From assembly GCA_002633025.1 (NCBI GenBank), contig NMRB01001828.1:23664-87663 (forward strand): DNA of 64,000 nucleotides, written 5' to 3'. The translations under genes and the position numbers were made by a program. Numbering within the stretch: position 1 is the stretch's first letter; every line of letters starts with the position of its first letter. A model generated the notes under the pieces. That model was not told where the DNA came from. It ran no database searches and saw nothing but the letters and a program-made list of their open reading frames with translations. Below are positions 32,833 to 43,456 of this stretch, in pieces. The stretch is from Notospermus geniculatus. Its lineage: Eukaryota; Nemertea; Pilidiophora; Heteronemertea; Lineidae.

Positions 32833-33034
32833 TATTTCTGAGAAAAGGAAGACATATATGGCATGTATGGTAGTGGATGGAATGAATGATGTACCCTTCC
32901 TGAATGGTGAGTGTGGCGCTTGAAGGCTTCTTTCAAACTCATTCTGAGTCAATTATCCTGTATCTGAGAGTCCAAGATTATTTCTTTGAAGTTTGGTCTA
33001 TTGATGGCTTTTGATTGATTGTAAGCCGCAGGGG

Positions 33035-33134
33035 AGCCATCCTCCCATAGCAGGGCTTTGGTCGCGCGCCTCTTCATACACTCGAGTGTGTGTGGATGAT
33101 GAGGAGTGAGGTACACCTCTGGTTGGGAGGATGG
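33035..33134. mobile_element. Short foldback (GCCATCCTCCCATAGCAGGG)
   Basis: Relative of 3022-3130; the right arm is weaker. 33135-33447 holds a small palindromic repeat GGTCGATCCCGACATAAG twice at 33350-33380. Confidence 0.55.
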
Positions 33135-33447
33135 ACGGAGAATGATGGAGAAGTTACAGAAGGCCATCCAACTCATGTCCACCAGGCTGTGGTTTCGATT
33201 CTTGATTAAGTTGCTTTGAACCCCCTGGAGCTACATTTGTACTATGGTGCGGCTCAACCAGCTGGCTGTGGAGGGTTATCTTCATAAAACCTTGCGCAGC
33301 ATATGCCCGTTGTTCAGCCTTGGCTTAAGCCAGAGTTGGGTCGATCCCGACATAAGCCGGTCGATCCCGACATAAGTGTGGCTTAAGTCAGACTTATATT
33401 TCACAGCACGTTGCACAGGTTGGGCTTCAAACACAAGCCAATTCTTA

Positions 33448-33540
33448 TAAGAGCCAGGAATGAAATCCCATATGGCCTAGGCTAGATTCGAACCCGGGAC
33501 CTGCTGCTTGCTGAGCGGACGTGATAACCACTAGGCTATA
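33448..33540 (-). mobile_element. SINE-A head fragment
   Basis: ATAGCCTAGTGGTTATCACG, B box GGGTTCGAATC. Confidence 0.8.
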
Positions 33541-33546
33541 ACATCC

Positions 33547-33674
33547 ATTGGCCGGTATTTATAAAAGTTAGCAAATGCTTTTACATACTTAAGATTTGTA
33601 CAGCAAGGTCCAATGTAAATGTATACAAAACCTGAAGTAAAAGCATTTGCTAGTTTTTATGAATACCAGCCATT
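33547..33674. mobile_element. Short foldback (GTAAAAGCATTTGCTAG arms), intact
   Basis: AATGGCTGGTATT-type ends, 35-bp arms, 128 bp in all. Serves as the empty site for 28234-28838. 33675-34164 shows nothing recognised. Confidence 0.8.
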
Positions 33675-34164
33675 GCTTCAACAAGTAGATCGCTTGCGAT
33701 ATCACCTAGTGTGCTACTGGCTTACAGCAACATTCGCCCGGACAATAATTCCCGCATCTTTTCGCCATAATCCACCGTTTTTCACCATATTGTCACGTGA
33801 AGCTGCAAAACCTGGACATTGGCGATAGGACATACTTCATCTCTGCGATACGGATTCTATTCTCTCTGCGACGAGAAAAAGAGGATCTTGCACAATGCAG
33901 ACATTGATGAAATGGCTGTTCTCGTGAAAAATTGCCGAGAATGAGCCAAGATGTTTTGCATAGGATTCCTATTTCTGTGCTGAGATTTGCGACATGTCCT
34001 GATAAAGAACATCCACAATGAATAGTTCTAAATAAATGCAGCCACCACAGAAAGGTTATTGGTTCAACTTCTAGTTGTCAGCTTGTTCATCAGTCACTTC
34101 ATCTTGACTACCAAGGGTTGTGACATCCCTCGCACAAACCCTTGACGAACTTCGCTGTGGTAAG

Positions 34165-34440
34165 CAGTGTTATATCTGGGCCATTTTAGAGTGGCGCCGC
34201 GCCATGCCCACAAAAAAGGGGCACCATTGTGCCCTTTTAATCCCCTAGAGTGCCATGCCCCTAAAAAAGAAGAAAAATTTTTTTTTAGGTTTTTAGTACT
34301 CCAGACCCTTTGCCATGGTCCCTTTTGGTCATAACACCTTAGAAACTGGCTTAAATTGGCTGTTGACTGGAGTTATAAGAGACCTTTTTAACTGTTTAGC
34401 TTTTCAAATTCCGTGCAAATTTGCAATAAACCTGAACATT
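34165..34440. mobile_element. CAGGG-family (TTATATCTGGGCCATTTTAG) half copy
   Basis: Starts CAGTGTTATATCTGGG and shares GCCCTTTTAA, CCTTTGCCATGGTCCC and TTAAATTGGCTGTTGACTGG with 31249-31567. The right end is missing. 34441-35068 shows nothing recognised. Confidence 0.65.
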
Positions 34441-35068
34441 TCTAAATACCACATCAGTCTTTCTGTACACCAACCTTCTCTGCTTTAGAAAATTTTCATT
34501 ATTTTTGTTCAACATGCGAGTAGTGGGTAAATCGCTATTGATAAAATGGCTTGACCATCCTCGTTCCTAATACTTTCCAACCACAAAATATACAGTGGTT
34601 GGATTAGTTGGCTTGTTGCCAACCTGGGCGTGAGGTTGGCTAACAAGTGTGTGGATCCGCCCTTGACCGTGGTTCCAAAGCTGTCAGCTGTGTTGTGACC
34701 GCCGCCAGGATTCAGCCAACGGCAAGTCTGGTGATTACAGAATTAAATGGCAATTCCATTAGGGGAACATAACTCTGTCAATATTTGTGGTGTGGTATTA
34801 GGTGTCGGTCCAAACACCTCGGAGCGTACGACGCATTTTAGAACATTTCGCCAAGACGCAATAAATGACGCCTAAAACGATTTGCTGAGATTACTAAAGG
34901 TTAAGTCTCAATTTTCAACATGATGGAAAGTCTCGTACGAAGAGAATGAACTTACAAAGTTTGAGAATGAAATGGTAAGGACTGTGTGCTCACCACCACG
35001 TAAATACTTGTCATATTCAATGGGGATCATAACTACGATAGAGGGCAGCACACCAAAACCAGGTCCTA

Positions 35069-35281
35069 TATAGAGGTTTCCCTGGTGACGTCACATAGGC
35101 CACGTTGGCCGTCAAATTGACCAGGTGTTTCCTGAAGGAATGTCACGATGACATTATTTCGTGTGCTGTCTTATCACGTCAGGTGTAATGTCGATCCTCG
35201 TGTAGCACCCTATTGACACCAGTTTGCGTCATTTTGACGGCCAGTCACATGATTTGATGACGTCAGTGGGATTCCTCTATA
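35069..35281. mobile_element. Foldback TATAGAGGTTTCC..GTGACGTCA, copy 1
   Basis: Ends TATAGAGGTTTCCCTGGTGA and TGACGTCAGTGGGATTCC; inner box TTGGCCGTCAAATTGACC. Second copy at 46574-46945. Confidence 0.75.
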
Positions 35282-35409
35282 CAATGGACGCCTTTTGTGT
35301 GGGAAATTGATCAGGACCGGGATGTCAGTTTCATTTCAATAGTTTTAACCACTAGTGACATCTATTGAGGCAGTGGGCTAGAGTCCCCATTGGAATTAAA
35401 TATGGGCTG

Positions 35410-35515
35410 CATTTTAGAACATTCCTTAACATTAGGTCCACCTTAAATCTATTGTTCTCGATGATTTTACAATAGACTTAAGGTCGACCTTAACATTAAG
35501 GAATGTTCTAAAATA
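35410..35515. mobile_element. Small foldback (GTATTTTAGAACATTCC)
   Basis: CATTTTAGAACATTCCTTAA mirrors 35487-35514, with TAGACTTAAGGT inside. Confidence 0.8.
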
Positions 35516-35532
35516 CGACACAATATATCCCC

Positions 35533-35684
35533 GGGGGGCGCGCCTCCTTTTAGCCAACAAATCTGTAAAATCGACCATGAAATTCTGAAATTTGGAGCAA
35601 ATCATTGTAATTTACCGCAGTTCAACGTTTCTAACACAGTGTGCCCCCTCTTTGCTAAAATCGTGGATCCGCCCCTGATATCAT
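35533..35684 (-). mobile_element. GGATCC repeat ('CACGGTCGATTTTACAGATT'), inverted copy
   Basis: Relative of the CAGGGG element at 60741-60904, in opposite orientation, with ends diverged. Confidence 0.65.
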
Positions 35685-35736
35685 CAATAGCAACGTATCA
35701 AAGTTGGTCTTCGAGATCATCTGATCTTAGGGTGTA

Positions 35737-36059
35737 CAGGGTTTCCGCCAGGATTTTCAAGGAGGGGGGGAGAAAAAAAATTTTGAAAAAAAAAATTTTT
35801 CAAAAATTTTTGTTTCGGTTTTTTTTTGTTGTTAAAAATGGCTTCCAGAGTCATTTTTACACTCCAAAATGCAAAATTAGTCTTCCTTCTGCATGAAAAT
35901 TGCATTTGAAATGTAAGAAATTAAAGAAAAACACTACAGAAGTGAAAGTAGTGATGTTTGAAAAAGGTTAGTCTACAAACTTGAGGGGGATATCCCCTCC
36001 TTGAAATTTTTGAGGAGGGGATCATCCCCCCCCCTCTCCCCCCTCTGGGAGAAACACTG
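35737..36059. mobile_element. CAGGG-ended MITE (CAGGGTTTCCGCCAG), copy 3
   Basis: Shares 90 bp (GGCTTCCAGAGTCATTTTT.. and GTCTTCCTTCTGCATGAAA) with 56420-56525. The right end is degenerate (GGGAGAAACACTG); the flanking duplication is uncertain. 36060-36414 is unremarkable. Confidence 0.75.
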
Positions 36060-36414
36060 GTCGTATGTGCACAAAGTTTGGTGTGTAAATAGTTATGATA
36101 CGTTTGTTCTCAAATAAATCAAAACTGAATGATCATCTTTCAGATACCATCAAAGGTTGCTGAACAGGTCTTGTAAGCGTTAATTCACCAATCTACCCAA
36201 TAATAACACAAGCACAGGTGGTTGTAAACTTACCACCCCAAGACAAGGAAAAAAACTTATTTTGTCTGCACACGATGTTGGATTGTTGTTGCTGCACGTT
36301 GGCAGAATTGTTATTTTAACCCTTTTGCACCGCAGCAAGTTCTCATTCTGTAGATATAAACATTTGTAACCCAAAGGGTTCCCGGTCCCCTAATTCAACA
36401 CAGCCACAAAATGT

Positions 36415-36630
36415 ATAATGGGGAACTTTTCTGCCGTCGGTGGCCGTAAGAGGCCGCCTGTTACCGGTCCTAGAACGTCGCAAAATTTGGCGTCAAGTGC
36501 GTGAGCCACAGCGCCCACGTCATTATGGACGACGTTTTGGCATGCATTTCTGCCCTGTGACGTCAAATTTCATGACGTTCTGGGACCGGTAACTCGTAGC
36601 GGCCTCTGACGGCTCCAAAGTTCCTCATTG
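36415..36630. mobile_element. Foldback GGGAACTTT..GGACCGGTAAC
   Basis: GTTACCGGTCCTAGAACGTC pairs with GACGTTCTGGGACCGGTAAC, and outer arms CGTAAGAGGCC / GGCCTCTGACGG. 36631-37065 has nothing recognised. Confidence 0.7.
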
Positions 36631-37065
36631 TATGTAGGCTACCACCGAATAGGAGCTGTCAGTGAGTAGACCAATAGGTGTCACTACAGCCCTCAATGCA
36701 TATAGCGGATCCATTCATTCTTGATTGGGCACCAATCAGGTGGATTTTCCTTTGAATTGGCCCGCTAGAACTTTGCTGCCATCTTTTGGCAATACGCGCA
36801 GGTTGCAGTGTTCCCGCGGGCTTCAGGGCTAGGCCCTGTAATTTGGCCCCGATCCGAATCAAGCAAGGAATAAATCAACTGAAACACATGGGCGTTTCTC
36901 TCCACAGCACGTGTATTCTAAACTCTCTGTTGCGTCTCTCCGACGCTACACACAGATGGCGCCAGCGCACGGGCGGGGCCGACTACCGGGTGTCTCACAA
37001 ACACACACCTCACCGAGGGGCACAATACACAGCTGACTGCTCCTATTGTATGTGGTTTATTAAAG

Positions 37066-37155
37066 GAACCCTGTATTATGCTCATATCAGTGTGGTCACT
37101 TCATCACAGGTGGCGCTAACAACTGACAACCTACAGATTTTGGCTCAAATGTTGA
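37066..37155 (+). repeat. Dispersed repeat 'CTTCATCACAGGTGGCGCT', copy 2
   Basis: Starts TTAAAGGAACCC; CAGTGTGGTCACTTCATCAC. 37156-37693 has no recognised feature. Confidence 0.75.
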
Positions 37156-37693
37156 TGTTTAGTGTATTTTACTTGCAATACATGTCAGAGTTAGATTTTC
37201 ATGCCAACTGATCGGTGTAATGAGCACATCAAAATGCCTTTAAAATGAGTTGAGTTTTTTTGCACATTCTCCTGGAAAATATCAGTCAAAATAACATATC
37301 ACTAGACACCATGTGCCTGAAAGAAAGTCACAGTTGTACACATAACATACTCAGTCAGAAATAAATAGACACACAAATCATGTCTGTGTGCACCGGTCCG
37401 ATTTATGCTATTGAACCCAAGGGGCCATATATCGGTTACCGGCAACCACAATAATGTACCCACGGGGCCATGAACGATAACCACACTGCCATGACTGCCA
37501 CCAACAATTCTGATTTGGTGTATGGAGCTATGAGCACATTTGTTGACAACTCCATCACTGGATAATTGGCAGCCGGCGGGATTTTACCATGTTTGGTACA
37601 TGTATTTAGTGGGGTCCCTGAAAGATGGAGAAAACACGAGATTTTTGTTATTGCATTCTAAAGATATCTGTTTCAAAATACGCCAGAGTGATG

Positions 37694-37980
37694 ATGCCAA
37701 GTGTGTGCTGGACAGCGACGCATGGAATATTCCCACCACTGATGATCGCCCATTATCAAACAATACCAAAGCCTATCGCCTAGTGTGGTGGCCGGCGAGC
37801 TGATTGCTTGCAATATCGCCAGGTGTGTGCTTTAGGACAGCGATGCATGGAATCCTCTCACCACTGATGTTCGCCCATTGTCAAACAACACCAAAGCCGA
37901 TATCGCCTAGTCTGTGGTGGTTGGCGAGAAGGTCGGTGGCGAGTAGATCGCTTGCAATATCGCCTGGTGTGCCTGGCTAG
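37694..37980 (+). repeat. Two tandem units of a dispersed repeat (about 140 bp each)
   Basis: Both contain ACCACTGATG.TCGCCCATT, AACAA.ACCAAAGCC and GATTGCTTGCAATATCGCC or a variant. A single unit is at 4143-4262. Confidence 0.75.
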
Positions 37981-38013
37981 CCTAAGCAAATCTGACCCCC
38001 AAACTATACAGGA

Positions 38014-38225
38014 TATTCCTCTAAAAGAGTGCAGCACCTGATGGGACAGCGTCCAAGACGTCGCGCACGTCATTCATGATGTTTTGAGGCAAGACGAAAA
38101 AAAATCAGATTGTTTCACGATCGCTGAAACAACCGGATTTTTTTCGAGTCGCATCATGCATCAGAAATGACGTGTGGGACATCATGACACTGTCCCGTCA
38201 GGTGCTGCGCGCTTTTGGAGTAATA
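38014..38225. mobile_element. Foldback GTGCAGCACCTGATGGGAC, copy 1
   Basis: Ends AAAGAGTGCAGCACCTGATG and CAGGTGCTGCGCGCTTTTGG; inner ACGTCATT. Two more copies lie at 57160-57622. 38226-38585 is unremarkable. Confidence 0.8.
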
Positions 38226-38585
38226 GAGTCTATTCCTACAATGTATAAGCTTAACTAATATTAGAATAAGCCAAAGTCTGACCACAAGTCCCTATCCATT
38301 CCTCACCCTAGTGACACCAGTGCAAACCTCCGAACGACATCCACCCCAGTGCAGTGCAGTGCCTTTTAAGCAGTCCCATACAAATGGCCCTGATTAACCA
38401 GGTGATGGCTGGTTATGAGCAAAGCCATTAGGGTGTAATTGATGGCTTGTGGGGTTTGTCAAACATGGCAAATGGTACTGCTGGAGCAAGCAGTGTGTGA
38501 TGACATGGAAGGGTACCTTGCACGCCATGTCTTCTCCGGCTAGAGGCATCAGGGCTAGCGGACGGGGGCTGACACTTGCCGAAAG

Positions 38586-38996
38586 CAGACCTGCCAAGTC
38601 TCACGCATTTCGCGGAAGACTCATATTTACACCTGCACTCCCGTGAGTTGTGTGTAATCTCACGCATTTCCCCAAAAGTGAAGGTCTTCAGAAAAATTCT
38701 TCCCCTATTTCACAAACTGCGTTTTCCAACCGCCTTTGCCGATTTTATCGTATGCTCAGGCAGCGCTCGCACCATCTGCGGTTTGATTCTGTAATCAGTG
38801 TTTTACCGCCAATGTATCTGACCAATCGCCACCCTTCGTTGAAGGACATTGTGGGCGGTGTGGTTTTCTGCAAATCTTTGAAAGTTGATCACGTTTCAGA
38901 TGCTCAAGCAAGGCAACCTCAAAATGGCCCATTTTCCAGCAAAATCTTGCCCAAACTCCAGCAAGGTATCAAAACACCCTTGGCAGGTCTGCGAAA
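38586..38996. mobile_element. Element with CAGACCTGCCAAG ends (411 bp)
   Basis: AGCAGACCTGCCAAGTCTCA and CCTTGGCAGGTCTGCG. The AGACCTGCCAAGTCTCACG box repeats within as AATCTCACGCATTTCCCC. Confidence 0.65.
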
Positions 38997-39115
38997 GGGT
39001 AAATGTCATCCTGGAAACACCTAAACACTACCCAGGATAAATGTCATATGACAGAAGTATACACTGGGTGTACTTTGGTATACTGAATTATACCCAGCCC
39101 AGTGTAACGTACCGT
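38997..39115. repeat. Relative of the Mutator-like element's left arm
   Basis: AAAGGGTAAATGTCATCCTG, CACTACCCAGG and ACACTGGGTGTACTTTGG; compare 60028-60130. Confidence 0.5.
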
Positions 39116-39230
39116 ACATGTGACAAGCACTGTCTCGCCAAAGTCGCTTCACAGATACATTCATGGGTGGGATAAGATGAATCGTGTGGTAACCAACAAT
39201 TCAAAGTTGTCGACTATTCCCACGAGGTCA

Positions 39231-39471
39231 TCAACCATAGCATCATTGACCCTGGTAAGTACAGAAGAGGCCATCTCAAGCTACTCATGTTCCTCACTTG
39301 GATGGGGTCTTTTACTTGCCCTGGCAAAGGCACAAAATACAAAGCACCACGGTTCCATGCAACACCGATGTGAAGAGCCAGGGATGATCAATTCCATACA
39401 GCGAAGACTGGATTCAAACCTGAGACCTACCACTTGCTGAACGGACGTGATAACCACTAGGCTATCAAGGC
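39231..39471 (-). mobile_element. SINE-A, near full length
   Basis: Tail hairpin shortened; body and head (TAGCCTAGTGGTTATCACG) complete. Confidence 0.85.
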
Positions 39472-39472
39472 A

Positions 39473-39658
39473 ATCAATAAATCGGGAAGACGTCTCCGAA
39501 TATTTCCCAAATTTTCGACCCCAATGGGAGTCTTCCTCAGGCGCTATGTAGAACTAGAAGACGCCGTGGTGCCTTCTACCGGTACATAGCGCCTGAGGAA
39601 GACCCCGATTGAGGTCGAAAATTTGCGAAATATTTGGAGACGACTTTCCGATTTATTG
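39473..39658. mobile_element. Foldback GAGGAAGACCCC..GGTCGAAAATTTGC, copy 1
   Basis: Arms of about 77 bp: AATCGGGAAGACGTCTCCGA outermost, GCGCCTGAGGAAGACC innermost. 39659-40097 shows nothing recognised. Confidence 0.85.
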
Positions 39659-40097
39659 TATACTGTGTGTCGTTTTTGTGCTGTTTTTTGGATAGCTAGC
39701 AAGGCAATGATGTAATGATGAATACTTAACAGAAACCTGTACACAACCACGCATATCAATCAAAACACTCCCAGTTATCATATCCAAACTAAATTTCTTG
39801 CCTACAACCATGAAATACTAGAACAAGCCAATAATTCCGATTTGGAAAATTTGTGCGAAGTTTCTTATAGTGTTATTACCCACGGCATGCAATCACAGAG
39901 AAATCATGAATGCAGATTTTCACTCAGCGAGACTTCCTCGTAAATTATAAATCGCATCATTTACCATGTACCTTCAGGACATGTGGGGATGTGGTATTAT
40001 AAGCTGATTGTTTTTAGTTTTAGTCAGCGATGTGTGGAAGTTTGCATAGTCATAATGGTCATCGCTGTCACCATCATAACTGTCATCATCGATGGTT

Positions 40098-40246
40098 TGG
40101 GAAAAGATTGGGTGCCCTGTGCTAGAAACATTGAAATCTGCGGTGAAATTTCAGAATTTCACGGTCAATTTTACAGATTTGTTGGCCAAAAGGGGAGGCG
40201 AGCGCCCAGGGCACCCCCCCTCTAGATTCGCGCCTGCCATCGCTAC
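40098..40246 (+). mobile_element. GGATCC repeat ('CACGGTCAATTTTACAGATT'), copy
   Basis: Same family as 60741-60904: GGGTGCCCTGTGCTAGAAAC, AATTTCACGGTCAATTTTAC. Confidence 0.65.
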
Positions 40247-40324
40247 CATCATCACCATGAGCATTGTTATCAATAGGGAACCGGCGACACTACCCACAAG
40301 GTGATGCTGTGCCCGAAGTTTCTT

Positions 40325-40578
40325 TTTTCTAAGTTTTTAGAAATTTACTTCTGGTGTGAAAATAACCCATTGTGTTGGTCGCCTGACAGTAAAACTTACA
40401 TCATCCTGTAGTGTAGCAGATGAAAATGTCTTTTATCTCATTGCCTTTTTCCTTAAATGAACAGATAGGTTGGTGATAAAGCCCAAAAGGTTTTTTGTCT
40501 CATTTTTCCTGTAGAAAAATGTACAGGTCACTTTTTCATGACGCAACATCGGCACCTAAAATGACGTCAATGACGTTG
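40325..40578 (+). repeat. Dispersed repeat (GTTGGTCGCCTGACAG), copy 2
   Basis: See 15655-15912. About 85% identical by eye. Confidence 0.75.
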
Positions 40579-40851
40579 TTGCAGGCACATCACTTGCAGC
40601 ACTGACCTGTCAGGATAAATTGATACCTCATTCAATGTCACTCATTGTATTATTTGCAGGGATAAATTGTTCACCATTCGCTGCAGAAAATAATGTCCAA
40701 GTGACTAAATGGAACCCTAAGAAAACACTGCCAATTAGTCACATTTTGGTGCATTTTCATGAAAATCACGTGACCTCTGTTCAGTTACCAGTGACCAGTG
40801 ATATGACACCCATTTCACAAGTCAAAGTTACAATCAATGCAACCATTTGTG

Positions 40852-41156
40852 AGCAGCTCTAGCGTAGGCGCATGTCGCAAGCAAGGAAAGGGTTTATGGT
40901 CTTAGAACACAATAGCTGAAATGTACGTCTCTGCAGGTTGACAATAGTAGTGGACAGCAGTGATAATAGGGAGGTTTTGCAAGCGCCCAGTGTAGGCCCT
41001 ACGACGACATTTATCTATTGTGTGGGTATACCCAAACAAAGATAAACGTCGTCGTATGGCCGAACCGGGCGCTTGCGAAACCTCACTAATACTAATAGTT
41101 GAGTAAACTGATGACCAATGATGATCACTTGCAACAAGCGCGTGCTTTTGCTGGAG
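40852..41156. mobile_element. CTCCAGCAAAAGCAGG foldback, copy with nested MITE
   Basis: Same element as 50418-50592 (uninterrupted, 175 bp): GAAATGTACGTCTCTGCAGG and AACTGATGACCAATGATGAT. Broken at GATAATA by 40969-41086. 41157-41880 shows only plain sequence. Confidence 0.8.
40969..41086. mobile_element. Palindromic MITE (GGGAGGTTTTGCAAGCGCC)
   Basis: The arms GGTTTTGCAAGCGCCC and GGGCGCTTGCGAAACC pair; the inner arms ACGACGACATTTATCT / AGATAAACGTCGTCGT pair as well. The flanks are TAATA-rich, so the duplication length is uncertain. Confidence 0.75.
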
Positions 41157-41884
41157 CGGTCACAAGTTGTTACATTTAGTGAGAAAACCCAGTCAAAGTT
41201 GCTGAACACCACAAGGTTAATAGGTTACGTTGAGAGCGTCATCACAATAAAAAAACACCGGTCTGTTGGTGGCAAATAAAGCCTTATCGATGGTGCAACA
41301 AAGATCAGGTATGGTCAAGGCCTATGTCACTCCCTCAACGACTTTGGCCGGGTTTTCTCAGAGATGGTCAATTTTTTCCTGAAGTAAACTGAGACCAAAG
41401 TAGTTCTTACCGAGTTGCCTCTTCATAGGATCACAGACACTCAAAGAAAATCCATGAAACTCGCCACAAAAATGAATCGAAAATGTCAACATAAACTAAA
41501 TTCCATAAATATGTGTCTTTGTGAGAATATTTTCACATTTTGCTTCCTGCAACACAACTTGATTGCAGAACATGCAGAATACACGATGATCTCAATCACC
41601 TTAGAGAGTGATGAAGTTATCCGAGGATGATGACGAGCACTATTACCTTGGAAACCCTAACACTTCTTGGAATGCTGGTGCTGCCATCTGCACTTTGATT
41701 ATGTAACTAATATCACAAACTGCTGGAGTGATGACAGCTCTTTCTAGATAGGGGGCTATTTCTGGGTGCTGCCATCTTGTCTTAAGTGAGGAAAACTCAT
41801 ACAGGCCTGTTTGATTGGAACGCAGGGCCTCAAAAACTACTGTGAGCACAGGGACTTGACGCGAAGGTTGTAAACCCCTTATTA

Positions 41885-42250
41885 GAGTTAGGGGGGGCTA
41901 GGGTTAGGGTTCTAACCCTAACTTACATGTAGGGTTAGGGCTTCAGAAACTACCATAAGCACAGGGACCTCACGCAAAGGTTGTAAACCGCTCACAGGGC
42001 CGTATTTAGTGGGAGGGGGGAGAAAGGGCCGTATTTAGTGTGGGGGGGGGGGGCAGAAAAAAACATGATTTTCATGCACATTTTGGGCAAAACGGCAAAA
42101 AAAGGAACCTTTTCTGCCACCCCAGACAGGCTTTTGCGCCCCCCCCAAGACCAAAAAGCTAAATACGGCTCTGGCTCATGAGTGCTGGCAAAAATAGATA
42201 TCTATTTTAGGAGGTTTAGGGTTCTAACCCTCACTTAGGGTTAGGGTTTG
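41885..42250 (+). repeat. Interstitial telomere-like TTAGGG stretches
   Basis: TAGGGTTAGGGTTCTAACCC at 41898-41918, with GTAGGGTTAGGG at 41929, and GGTTCTAACCC.CACTTAGGG near 42219. Both orientations meet head to head. A CAGGG MITE separates the two blocks. Confidence 0.7.
41995..42173. mobile_element. CAGGG-ended MITE with exact 5-bp target duplication, copy 4
   Basis: CAGGGCCGTATTTAG and CTAAATACGGCTCTG are the ends. GCTCA is repeated at 41990-41994 and 42174-42178. The left end is itself tandemly duplicated (GGGCCGTATTTAGTG twice). G runs near 42045. Confidence 0.85.
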
Positions 42251-42455
42251 TGAGTGTATACCACACTTGGTATATACCGAGGTGGATTTTGATCCACCAA
42301 GGGTTCACCGTAAACCTAAGTGAGAGAGAACCATAACCTTCCCAACCCTAAAGGGTCTTATACTATATCCTACCGGTCTTCGCATCAAGTCCCTGCAACC
42401 ATGAACTGAGTTATCTCTCTCATGTTAGGTAACAATCAAGTCTCCTGGTACTTAC

Positions 42456-42510
42456 CAAGTTTGCCTTGGCTTCCTTCAAGTAGTCTAACAGTGCCATGGT
42501 TCCTCTGAGT
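42456..42510 (-). CDS. PRUNE1: Prune homolog, first coding exon with start codon
   Basis: On the minus strand a TATATTTTTCAG acceptor precedes 13 nt of 5' UTR. An ACCATGG start (ATG at 42497-42495, near-ideal Kozak context) follows, and 14 codons end at a GTAAGTACC donor. The peptide is MALLDYLKEAKANL. It fits the short N-terminal helix of Prune proteins (human MEDYLQGCRAALQ) and continues in phase 0 into the exon at 1819-1923 (ENIDSYETVHIV). The acceptor upstream of the ATG means at least one non-coding 5' exon should lie between about 42.6 and 43.3 kb. On its own a 42-nt coding piece would prove little; confidence comes from the splice sites, the Kozak context and the exact fit with the second exon. 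Confidence 0.85.
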
Positions 42511-43456
42511 CTGAAAAATATAAAACAAATTTCTCAGGTGAAGAAATACAATGACACGCACTGATGATGCGGATGCCGGGATCCAATAACCATCCCTTTT
42601 GGTGTGGAAGTTTTGTATTGTGTGATGTACGGTACCATGTGACTACATGTATGTATCTTCACCTGAGACGTACCTGAGACGTACTTCACTGCGGACAGCG
42701 AATATAGACCCTGGAGGAGTACTGTGTATATTTATAGATTGCGGAATGCAGGGTTTGCCTAATACATTACCGGTAGTTTCGCAGTAGCTCACGTGGCGGA
42801 GCGGAGTGTCAGTGTGTCCTTAATTGGGATGATGCCATGTTCAAGGCCAACAAGTGTGTAGATCATTGAGATTGGTAGACAAGCAATTATAAATGGCATG
42901 CCGGCCCAAAAGTAGGCCTACCTAGGCCTAGTACATACCGTATGACAGCGCTATGTACATTATGTACACGCCAATGCACACAGGTCACAGTCACAGATGC
43001 CAAACTGTCTGAAAAAGAGCAGACGCCGTCTTTGCAAATTTACATGCAAATAACCGTAAATCGACAAATATCAGCTGGCAAATAACATTTGGGGAATTCT
43101 GAAACACTAAGCTTCCATTCGGCATTCTTACTTTTGATGTTCAACCCTTGAATTGGACAAAATGATGATTTATTCCACAACATTTTCGTCAGGAAAACTG
43201 TTTTTCTGCACGTGCTGTGTACACGTCACAACTCCTGCGGTTCCATTCCGCACGAAAACCGATGACGTATTACACATCCACTTGGCTGTACACGTCTCAG
43301 AATCGGGATCCGAACTTGACATTTATGTCAATATTTTCCGATGTAGCCGGCGAAATTCGCCAGCGTCTGCTTGAATACATTCCATTTCAATAATTTTTTA
43401 ATTGTGTGGAGTTTCATTGTCTAGTTTTGTGTGGTTAGTGAGATACCGACGCCAAA
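42511..43456. promoter_or_regulatory. Candidate bidirectional promoter between prune and MAN2A-like gene
   Basis: The two start codons lie 960 bp apart and point away from each other. The interval carries no recognised SINE, unlike its surroundings. It holds an octamer motif ATGCAAAT at 43044-43051, an E-box TCACGTGG near 42790, and two good minus-strand donors in CTCAGGTACGT / CTCAGGTGAAG (exon edges near 42674 and 42663) that could end a prune 5' UTR exon. A further weaker donor is AAAAGTAAGA near 43130. No TATA box could be assigned with confidence. The role is inferred from position. Confidence 0.5.

Larger units (their letters stand above)
1924..42455 (-). other. Prune intron 1 (40,532 bp), packed with mobile elements
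   Basis: The donor is GTAAGTACC at 42455 and the acceptor is TTTTTCAG at 1924, both in consensus. The coding phase is 0 on both sides and the joined peptide aligns with Prune without missing residues, so no coding exon need be hidden inside. The interval is filled mainly by SINE-A, foldback elements and duplicated repeats described separately. No other gene was recognised in it on either strand. Confidence 0.8.

Noticed and set aside
39530-39640. Hammerhead ribozyme (CTGAGGA..GAAA)
   Set aside because: There is an extra A between the CUGANGA-like box and stem II, and no clear stem III/cleavage triplet; kept only as a low-weight idea in the findings.
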